Shown: one piece after another, positions 16,305 through 22,272 of the stretch | Numbering within the stretch: position 1 is the first letter of the stretch | Layout of the letters: each line of letters starts with the position of its first letter | NCBI GenBank assembly: GCA_959606905.1 | Contig: CAUHML010000050.1 | Coordinates: 1 to 22,272 of the forward strand | Reading direction: 5' to 3' | Source of the DNA: an uncultured Bacteroides sp. | GTDB taxonomy: Bacteria > Bacteroidota > Bacteroidia > Bacteroidales > Bacteroidaceae | Length of the DNA: 22,272 nt | The notes under the pieces: model-generated | Database searches by the model: none | Told to the model about the DNA's origin: nothing | What the model saw: the letters and a program-made list of their open reading frames with translations, nothing else | Made by a program: the position numbers and the translations under genes

Positions 16305-17324
16305 ATGAGGTATTTAGAAATTATCAGAACTGTTGCATATTGTGCAATATGGGTAGTGGTAAGTGTTTCCTGCAAGCAGGAAACACCTACTGCCACCGGG
16401 AAAAAAGTGTTTCCTTGGTTTGTCTATAAAGACTGGAACTCTTTTAAGGATATAGAGCCTGTAAAAGAAATCATTAATTCCATCAGTGTTTTCGGAAATC
16501 CCCCGAAATCTTTTATTGACGAGTGTCACCGGAATCATATCGAAGTCTATCAGGCTGTAGGTGGAAGTGAAGAGAATATAAGCACGCCCGAGAAAATAAA
16601 AACACTTGTTGATGGGTATGTGGATGCGTGTAACGCCAACGGATATGACGGCATAGATTGGGATTTCGAGCATTTGAGTCCCGATGTTCAAGATACGTAT
16701 ACCGGATTTTTGGAACTCGCTTCACAGAAACTCCACGCTGCCGGGAAGAAGCTAAGTCATTGTGTCGGGTTTTATCCGGCTTTGTATCAGGATGAAACGA
16801 CAAAAATGTTTCATGACCCGGAGGTGTTGGCGAGAACTTGTGATTTAGTCAGGGTGATGTGTTATGATATGTATTTCGCACCGGGAATAGGCAAAGCCGA
16901 ACTCAAACATCGGGATGATTGTATGGGTATGGGACCTACTTCTGATTATTCGTGGACAAAAGAGGCTATGTCTTTCTGGATCAAACACATTCCCAAAGAT
17001 AAACTGGTGATGGCTTTACCGGCTTATGCGAATGATTACGCAGTGACTGGACATACGAAGGGTAGACAAATTTACCAATCTGTGCCCGATAGTGTGAGTG
17101 GGGTTTTACCTTCTCCTACCTGGTTGTGTTATGAAAAGGTAAATATATACCTGTATGATGCAACTGATGGGAACCGACATCTGTTTTATGCAAGCGATGC
17201 CAGGAGTACGGAAGCTTTACTCGAACTCGCTGATGAGCTTGGAATATCTCAAATCGGTTTCTGGCATTTCAGTAGTGTCGATCCGCCAATGTGGAGTGTT
17301 ACTGACAAATGGAAAAATAAATGA
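16305..17324 (+). CDS. GH18 family lipoprotein (chitinase/chitobiase-like)
   Basis: The 339-residue lipoprotein has signal and lipobox SVSC (C23). The GH18 signature DGIDWDFE is intact at residues 115-122, with E122 as the acid/base and D120 as the substrate-positioning aspartate. The second family landmark, MCYDMY, is at 185-190, and a C-terminal GFWHFSS carries the conserved tryptophan. All support an active retaining enzyme that uses the substrate N-acetyl group and cleaves beta-linkages after GlcNAc. The compact single domain is closer to di-N-acetylchitobiase or YaaH-like proteins than to large chitinases. It is the last gene of the susC operon, 12 bases after the BACON gene, and probably surface-exposed. 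The substrate could be chitin-like, N-glycan core or peptidoglycan; the operon does not decide it. Confidence 0.88.
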   Translation: MRYLEIIRTVAYCAIWVVVSVSCKQETPTATGKKVFPWFVYKDWNSFKDIEPVKEIINSISVFGNPPKSFIDECHRNHIEVYQAVGGSEENISTPEKIKTLVDGYVDACNANGYDGIDWDFEHLSPDVQDTYTGFLELASQKLHAAGKKLSHCVGFYPALYQDETTKMFHDPEVLARTCDLVRVMCYDMYFAPGIGKAELKHRDDCMGMGPTSDYSWTKEAMSFWIKHIPKDKLVMALPAYANDYAVTGHTKGRQIYQSVPDSVSGVLPSPTWLCYEKVNIYLYDATDGNRHLFYASDARSTEALLELADELGISQIGFWHFSSVDPPMWSVTDKWKNK

Positions 17325-17414
17325 GAAATGAATAAGTTCAACAGATGATACAAATGTCTGATAATCGATTATAATATTGATTTAGCGAAAAATATCGACC
17401 TTAGAAATGATGAT

Positions 17415-17451
17415 ATAGCCTTTTCTATCCCCCGCTTTTAAAAGAGGCTAT
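17415..17451. repeat. Imperfect hairpin after the GH18 gene
   Basis: ATAGCCTTTT at 17415-17424 can pair with AAAA(GA)GGCTAT around 17440-17451, with a two-base bulge. It may contribute to ending the susC operon transcript. Confidence 0.35.
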
Positions 17452-17460
17452 CCCAGTAAT

Positions 17461-17564
17461 AAAGGAGCTGTCTGACAAGTCCTGATTATTGAAAATCACC
17501 CACGCTATAACTATCTGTAGCGTGGGTGAAATTGTTAATAAGGGACTTGTCAGACAGCTCCTTT
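17461..17564. terminator. Long nested hairpin between convergent GH18 and amt
   Basis: The outer arms, 17461-17482 and 17543-17564, are perfectly complementary over 22 bases. Within the loop is a second perfect 12-base stem, 17496-17507 with 17518-17529 (TCACCCACGCTA). T-rich runs follow on both strands (TTTTCCTGTTTTTT on plus; CCTTTATT on minus), so it can end both transcripts. It is much longer than a usual terminator and could be a mobile or repeated palindromic element recruited as one; no target duplication is visible. Confidence 0.65.
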
Positions 17565-17604
17565 TCCTGTTTTTTCCTACAAAATCAGAACCTGCAAAAC
17601 CGGA

Positions 17605-18954
17605 TTAATATTTCTTTTCTTTATCACTTACAGTCTGATATTCGGCCAATTCCCGTTCTCCGAAATCTGCAAAGTTGTAAGACTCGTCATGCTGACTAAG
17701 GTCGAGACCGATAGCCTCGCTTTTAGCTGATACGCGCATTGGAATCATTTTGTTAGTTATCCAGTAAAGTATGTAGCTGACAATAAAGCTGTATGCACAT
17801 ACGATAACTACTGCCAATATATGAATCAGGAATACTTTAACGTCTCCGGCTAGCAGTCCATGCACAAAGACGCCCGTAAGTATCGTTCCGAAGATACCGC
17901 CTACTCCGTGAGTAGGGAATACATCCAATGCATCATCCACATTCGTATGGTTTTTCCAGTGGACGGCGATGTTGCAGACCATTGTTGTCGTCAATGCGAT
18001 AAAAATACTCTCTCCGACAGTGACATATCCCGCAGAAGGAGTAATGGCTACAAGACCCACCACAGCACCGATAGCGGCTCCCATTGCCGACGGTTTACGT
18101 CCGCGGAGACAATCGAAGAATATCCATACCAGCATGGCGGTAGCTGAAGCCGTATTTGTATTCAGGAAAGCTTTGATAGCAACTCCGTCTGCTGCCAATG
18201 AAGAGCCTGCATTGAATCCGAACCAGCCTAGCCAAAGCATGGATGCTCCTAATATCACGTATGGAATATTTGCAGGTGTATGTGTCTGTTCCCTTCTGTT
18301 GCCGAGGAAGATGGCACCTGCTAAAGCTGCTACCCCGGAGGAAGCATGCACAACGATACCACCGGCAAAATCGATAACTCCCATCTGGCGAAGGAATCCG
18401 TCAGGATGCCAGGTCCAGTGTGCAAGCGGGCAATATACAAAGATACAGAACAAAATCATGAACACCATATATCCGGAAAAACGGACGCGTTCTGCAAAAG
18501 ATCCTGTGATAAGGGAAGGGGTGATAATGGCAAATTTCATTTGAAATAGTGCATAGAGCGCCAAAGGAATGGTTGGTGCCAGGAATTCATTTACTTTAGC
18601 TCCTACATTATTGAACATGAAAAAGGTAGCAGGGTTTCCTACAAATCCGCCTATATCATCACCAAAAGCAAGGCTGAATCCGAATACCACCCAAATAACG
18701 CTGATAATACCCATTGCAATAAAACTCTGAAGAATAGTAGAAATTACGTTTTTCTTTCCAACCATACCTCCATAAAAAAAGGAAAGTCCCGGAGTCATCA
18801 TTAACACGAAAATGGTTGCGGTAATCATCCAGGCCACGTTGGCTGTATTCATCTTTTCATCAGGTTCCCATACTCCGGCAGTTTCGGGGGTAAAAACGCC
18901 GATTAAACTAATGATGACCATTAATGTCATCATGATAATCCATCTTTTCTTCAT
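17605..18954 (-). CDS. amt: Ammonium transporter (Amt family)
   Basis: This 449-residue inner-membrane protein carries ammonium into the cell. The N-terminus (MKKRWIIMMTLMVIISLIGVF) looks like a cleaved signal helix, as in E. coli AmtB. About 11 membrane segments follow. Family landmarks include TPGLSFFYGGMV near 54-64, the pore histidines H203 (VVHASSG) and H349 (THGVGG), and the cytosolic tail with EAIGLDLSQHDES near 413-425, the region where PII proteins dock. No glnK or PII gene is next to it in this window, unlike many amt loci. It is a single minus-strand gene with its own promoter and palindrome upstream, and it ends in the long hairpin at 17461-17564. The link to the neighbouring sugar genes is probably only positional. 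Confidence 0.96.
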   Translation of the reverse strand: MKKRWIIMMTLMVIISLIGVFTPETAGVWEPDEKMNTANVAWMITATIFVLMMTPGLSFFYGGMVGKKNVISTILQSFIAMGIISVIWVVFGFSLAFGDDIGGFVGNPATFFMFNNVGAKVNEFLAPTIPLALYALFQMKFAIITPSLITGSFAERVRFSGYMVFMILFCIFVYCPLAHWTWHPDGFLRQMGVIDFAGGIVVHASSGVAALAGAIFLGNRREQTHTPANIPYVILGASMLWLGWFGFNAGSSLAADGVAIKAFLNTNTASATAMLVWIFFDCLRGRKPSAMGAAIGAVVGLVAITPSAGYVTVGESIFIALTTTMVCNIAVHWKNHTNVDDALDVFPTHGVGGIFGTILTGVFVHGLLAGDVKVFLIHILAVVIVCAYSFIVSYILYWITNKMIPMRVSAKSEAIGLDLSQHDESYNFADFGERELAEYQTVSDKEKKY

Positions 18955-19039
18955 ACGATTCTTTTATAGCTTAGTAATGACTATTGGTTTCAAAAAGATT
19001 TATTTTTGGTAGTAAACGTATCTTTTTGAATTTTGAGTG

Positions 19040-19075
19040 CAAAGATATGAAACATATTGAAATAATATATCTTTG
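19040..19075. promoter_or_regulatory. Palindromic amt promoter region with two opposed -7 elements
   Basis: CAAAGATAT (19040-19048) and ATATCTTTG (19067-19075) are perfect 9-base inverted arms. Read on the minus strand, the first is TATCTTTG, the -7 of amt about 85 bases before its ATG. Read on the plus strand, the second is also TATCTTTG. Neither has a clear -33. It may be an operator, or two outward promoters. Confidence 0.5.
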
Positions 19076-19271
19076 TTTTAAAACATTTTGTTTGCAGATT
19101 GGTGGATGATGTGTTATAATGATCGTAAAAAGTGCGAATATATAGAAAGAAGAAGAGGATACTTGAGTGGGTTATAAACTATTTAATTACCTTTGAAGTA
19201 AAGTAGGTAGAAGATGCATTAGATGAAATTGCAGAAAATTAATGGCTTTGTTGTTATATCTACAATATAAA
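19076..19271. other. Gene-free AT-rich stretch between amt promoter and GH97 terminator
   Basis: I see no convincing gene here. A short plus-strand ORF (19242-19442) overlaps the end of the GH97 gene and is treated as chance. A transcript starting from the plus-strand TATCTTTG (19068-19075) would run through this stretch to the hairpin at 19272-19300, but nothing else supports it. Confidence 0.4.
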
Positions 19272-19300
19272 TTGACCGATGGTCAAAAGCCATCGGTCGA
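19272..19300 (-). terminator. Terminator of the transporter-GH97 operon
   Basis: GACCGATGG (19274-19282) and CCATCGGTC (19290-19298) pair perfectly around a 7-base loop, with extra A-U and G-U pairs outside. On the minus strand AATTTATATT follows, only moderately T-rich. It lies about 45 bases after the GH97 stop codon. Confidence 0.6.
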
Positions 19301-19343
19301 TATTGATAGAACTTCGTATCATCTTTTGAGTAACTCCAAAATG

Positions 19344-21293
19344 CTACTTTTCTATATGAATAATACCTATATATCCTCCTCCTCTGCTCATATCTATGAG
19401 AAGCTTTTTATCGTTTTCAATGATTTGGTCCTTTACTTGTGAGTCTTTAGCCTGATGAACTGCGTTTATGCCATCCATGTGTGCTTTTATTTTTTTCGGT
19501 CTATTTCCTATGAAGGATAAGTCAATCTCAATATGCCTTGGAGTAGCTCCGTTAATGACACCGATATACCATGTATTGTTATGTCGGCGTGCAATAGCTA
19601 TATATTCACCTACTTCTCCTCCCAAAGGGACTGTCTCATCCCAAGTGGTAGGTGTATTTTTGATAAATTCGAAGCTTTGAATATTTTCATCATATTTAGT
19701 TGGGCTATCTGAAATCATTTGTAACGGGCTTTCGTAGACTACGTACATTGCTAATTGATGACTACGCGTTCCTTGACTCATAGGTTCATGCTGATTTTCA
19801 TAGAAGGTTTCCGGATGTGCATTAAGCATAGCTCCAGGAGTATAATCCATTGGACCTGCCCACATACGCAGATAAGGTATGATGACATCATGTGTAACCG
19901 TGGCTCTTTTGCTCCATTTATTATACTCCAGTCCTATCACGCCTTCGCGTGTCATCAGGTTCGGGTATTTGCGCCTCATGCCTTCGTTGGGGTAAGAACC
20001 GTGAAAGTCTACTAATAATTTGTATTGAGTGGCTTTAGCTGCTACTTGTTCGTAGAAGTTAACCATCTTGGCATCATTGCGATCCATAAAATCTATTTTA
20101 ACTCCTTTCACTCCCCATTTGTAGAATTGTGCAAAAGCCTCATCCATTTGTCGCATGATGTTCACCCATTTCGACCATAATTGGATACCTACTCCTTTTT
20201 CTGTTGCATATTCACAGATGCGCGGAATGTCAACATCGGGATTGAGGGTTAACAGATCGTTACGTGCTGACCAGCCTTCGTCAATCAGGACATATTCGAT
20301 GTGATGTTTGGCTGCATAGTCTACCAGATATAGATATGTATCGGTGTTAATGCCGCTTTTGAAATTTATATGATAGATATTACGGTCATTCCACCAGTCC
20401 CATAATACTTTACCGGGTTTAACCCATGTATAGTCGGCGGCTTGTTCTTTCTCCTCGGAGAGTAAATATATAAGCTCGCTTTGTAATATGGAAGAAGCAT
20501 TGTCGAAGATACCGGTCACCCGCCATGGAAAGACCCGTTTCCCGCAGGTGGGAATAAGATAGTCTTTGCGTGTGGAGGCATAGATTTTATTATCCCCTTC
20601 GTATGGCACTTCCTTGTCCGGATAATTGGCAAAAATGCCATGGAAGGATTCTAGGGCGGGTTGTAAGTACATTCCCGGATAATTATAGAGATTGGCTTCT
20701 GCTAATAATACTTTGTATTTGTCTACTTCGACCATTACAGGCGCTACAGAGAAACTGTCTTTGGGTAATGCATTGATCGGCTTTACCGTATAATCCTGCT
20801 CAAACCAGTTTTGTAGCTGGTCGGTTAAAAGAGTGTACGAGGTATGATCCTGTCCGAAGCGGAAAGATACCGACTCTTTCTTTACAGGCTGTTTATTGTT
20901 TGCAGTACTTACGAAACGATAGGCCACTCCGTCATTATAGATTCTGAATTCGATTTTATAGTCTTTGTAAATAAGCTCAACCTGGTTATAATTATCCACT
21001 GTCTCTTTATATTTACGCGGTACAATAAATTCCACTTTTTCCGAAACGCTTTTACGAGTTATCTTTCTACATTTGTCTGTTCCCCAAGTGTCGTTTCCGA
21101 CTGTAAGTGAGAGCGGGCAAGTATCAAGAATCTTTGTTCCATTCCGGGATAAGCTGTAACTGACCTGATTGTCAGTCTCGATAGTTATCACATTTTTCTT
21201 GTCCGGCGAACCGGCCTCAATTATTTTGGCAACTGTTATCGAAGGAAAACAGAAGGCTGCTGTTAGTAGGAAAAGAATATGGTTCATTTTCAT
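19344..21293 (-). CDS. GH97 alpha-glycoside hydrolase, retaining (alpha-galactosidase-like) branch
   Basis: The 649-residue enzyme has a signal peptide (LTAAFCFPSITVA) and is probably periplasmic. It has the GH97 plan: N-terminal beta-sandwich (about 25-285), TIM barrel (about 290-550) and a small C-terminal beta-domain. E165 (NWFEQDY), E450 (TREG) and E456 (GLEY) fit the calcium and acid glutamates. D401 in GVKIDFMDR occupies the nucleophile position of retaining GH97 enzymes. The D401-to-E456 gap of 55 equals that of D415/E470 in the B. thetaiotaomicron alpha-galactosidase BtGal97b, as I recall those numbers. Inverting SusB-type enzymes lack this aspartate. Alpha-galactosidase is therefore favoured, but specificity needs an assay. 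It lies 2 bases after the stop of the transporter gene, so the two are one operon. Confidence 0.9.
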   Translation of the reverse strand: MKMNHILFLLTAAFCFPSITVAKIIEAGSPDKKNVITIETDNQVSYSLSRNGTKILDTCPLSLTVGNDTWGTDKCRKITRKSVSEKVEFIVPRKYKETVDNYNQVELIYKDYKIEFRIYNDGVAYRFVSTANNKQPVKKESVSFRFGQDHTSYTLLTDQLQNWFEQDYTVKPINALPKDSFSVAPVMVEVDKYKVLLAEANLYNYPGMYLQPALESFHGIFANYPDKEVPYEGDNKIYASTRKDYLIPTCGKRVFPWRVTGIFDNASSILQSELIYLLSEEKEQAADYTWVKPGKVLWDWWNDRNIYHINFKSGINTDTYLYLVDYAAKHHIEYVLIDEGWSARNDLLTLNPDVDIPRICEYATEKGVGIQLWSKWVNIMRQMDEAFAQFYKWGVKGVKIDFMDRNDAKMVNFYEQVAAKATQYKLLVDFHGSYPNEGMRRKYPNLMTREGVIGLEYNKWSKRATVTHDVIIPYLRMWAGPMDYTPGAMLNAHPETFYENQHEPMSQGTRSHQLAMYVVYESPLQMISDSPTKYDENIQSFEFIKNTPTTWDETVPLGGEVGEYIAIARRHNNTWYIGVINGATPRHIEIDLSFIGNRPKKIKAHMDGINAVHQAKDSQVKDQIIENDKKLLIDMSRGGGYIGIIHIEK

Positions 21294-21295
21294 AA

Positions 21296-22272
21296 TTAGT
21301 TTCCTCCGGATAAAACGATGAATGATAATCCTGTGATGAACAGAATAAACATGATTCCTAAAAGTCTGTCGGTTGATTTGGAACTACCGGTGAACTCTTT
21401 CCAGATAAATACACCCCATAAGGCGGCAATCATAGGTGCTCCCTGACCGAGAGCGTAGGAGATGGCAGCTCCCGCTTTTCCTGCGGCTATATAACTCAAA
21501 GCAGTTCCCAATCCCCATATACATCCTCCGAGAATACCTACCAGATGTGTGCCCGCTTTTCCCGTAAAATATTCTTTATAGCTTACCGGAGTTCCTACAA
21601 ACGGACGTTTCATAACAACTGTATTGAACAGGAAGTTACTCAGGAAGATACCTATTGAGAATATAAAGAAAGCGGTGTATGGAGTAGCCATGCCCGGAGT
21701 AGGAGAGTCAAAATTGTTAAGGTCCATGACAGCAGCCACAAAACGGTAGAAGAAAGACATAAGTATGCCGGCAATAGCCGCAAGAATAATCCCTTTCTTG
21801 CTATTATTATTTCCCTTTTTTTGTTGTCTGCCTGCCGCTATTCCATTGCAGATGATAGCGATAACAATCAAGATTACTCCTGTAAACAACCAGAACGGAT
21901 CTCCTTTGGGAGTGCTGAAATAGTTGATGAACACACCTAGGACCAAGGCAAGTCCTACACCCAGCGGAAAAGCAACCGCCATTCCGGCAATGGAGACTGA
22001 AGCTGAAAGTAAGATGTTGGAAGCATTGAAAATAACTCCTCCGATCAAGGCACTGACTATGTATCTGGCATCTACTTGCCGGATATCTTCCAGAAAACCT
22101 CTACCCGAATCTCCGAAACTTCCGAGTGTGAAAACCAGAAGTAAGGCAAATAATAAGATACCGATCGTATAATCCCAGTAATAAAGCTCATAACGCCAGT
22201 TCTTGCTGGCCAGTTTCTGGGTGTTACCCCAGGAACCCCAACATATCATGGTTATGAAGCAAAAGATAATGG
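21296..22272 (-). CDS. GRP/RhaT-like sugar transporter (5' end beyond the window)
   Basis: This inner-membrane protein belongs to the drug/metabolite transporter superfamily (glucose/ribose porter or rhamnose symporter type). It is built of about ten hydrophobic segments and has the typical N-terminal ITMICWGSWGNTQK. An ATG occurs at 22249, but the frame stays open to the window edge and encodes hydrophobic residues (IIFCFIT) that belong to the first membrane helix, so the true start lies outside. The C-terminal half repeats the fold, with GGCIWGLGTALSYIAAGKAGAAISYALGQGAP. It is translated just ahead of the GH97 gene with 2 bases between, which suggests import of the monosaccharide that GH97 releases. 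The sugar is unknown; galactose is one guess from the GH97 type. Confidence 0.85.
   Translation of the reverse strand, partial: IIFCFITMICWGSWGNTQKLASKNWRYELYYWDYTIGILLFALLLVFTLGSFGDSGRGFLEDIRQVDARYIVSALIGGVIFNASNILLSASVSIAGMAVAFPLGVGLALVLGVFINYFSTPKGDPFWLFTGVILIVIAIICNGIAAGRQQKKGNNNSKKGIILAAIAGILMSFFYRFVAAVMDLNNFDSPTPGMATPYTAFFIFSIGIFLSNFLFNTVVMKRPFVGTPVSYKEYFTGKAGTHLVGILGGCIWGLGTALSYIAAGKAGAAISYALGQGAPMIAALWGVFIWKEFTGSSKSTDRLLGIMFILFITGLSFIVLSGGN

Noticed and set aside
17461..17564. Integron attC site or insertion sequence end
   Set aside because: No integrase, transposase, cassette structure or target duplication is visible; a terminator or repeated palindrome is simpler.
17969..18544. 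Plus-strand ORF of 191 codons opposite amt
   Set aside because: It lies wholly antisense to the conserved amt gene; its composition (Ala, Pro, Thr, Ser) is typical of a shadow frame.
19242..19442. Plus-strand ORF of 66 codons downstream of the amt palindrome
   Set aside because: It runs across the GH97 terminator hairpin and into the antisense of GH97; no promoter at a suitable distance and no known motif.

Overview
The window looks like chromosomal DNA from a Bacteroides species. The evidence is a SusC/SusD pair next to a giant hybrid two-component sensor, BACON and GH97 proteins, AT-rich intergenic DNA, A-rich leaders without clear Shine-Dalgarno sites, and repeated matches to the Bacteroides promoter -7 element TAnnTTTG. 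I cannot name the species or strain from sequence alone.

Layout. Positions 1-1577 are eroded DNA: an unrecognised ORF without a good start, a 60-residue stub of an AAA-type ATPase that ends inside a hairpin, and about 750 bp of non-coding DNA with nested inverted repeats. Positions 1578-4517 form a redox block: a zinc-ribbon NUDIX hydrolase (minus strand), divergent from ahpC and ahpF (plus strand). The shared NUDIX/ahpC promoter region carries an OxyR-like site, an inverted repeat lies in the ahpC leader, and a terminator-like hairpin lies between ahpC and ahpF.

Positions 4768-17324 are a polysaccharide utilisation locus (PUL). On the minus strand are the hybrid sensor/AraC regulator (HTCS) and, downstream of it, a small secreted concanavalin-fold protein. 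Divergently, on the plus strand, a tight four-gene operon encodes SusC, SusD, a BACON lipoprotein and a GH18 lipoprotein. The small secreted protein is a paralogue of the middle domain of the BACON protein, and both keep an ELDFE motif like the GH16 catalytic signature. The promoters of the susC operon and of the small gene share a split sequence, ATACTCC-N3/4-GAACAG-(T)-AGCG. I infer that the HTCS controls both transcription units. GH18 suggests a glycan with beta-linked GlcNAc, but the real substrate cannot be read from the sequence.

Positions 17325-22272 are a complex long hairpin, an ammonium transporter gene (minus) with a palindromic promoter, and a two-gene minus-strand operon: a GRP/RhaT-like sugar transporter, cut by the window end, followed by a GH97 enzyme. 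The GH97 residues fit the retaining, alpha-galactosidase-like branch rather than the inverting SusB branch.
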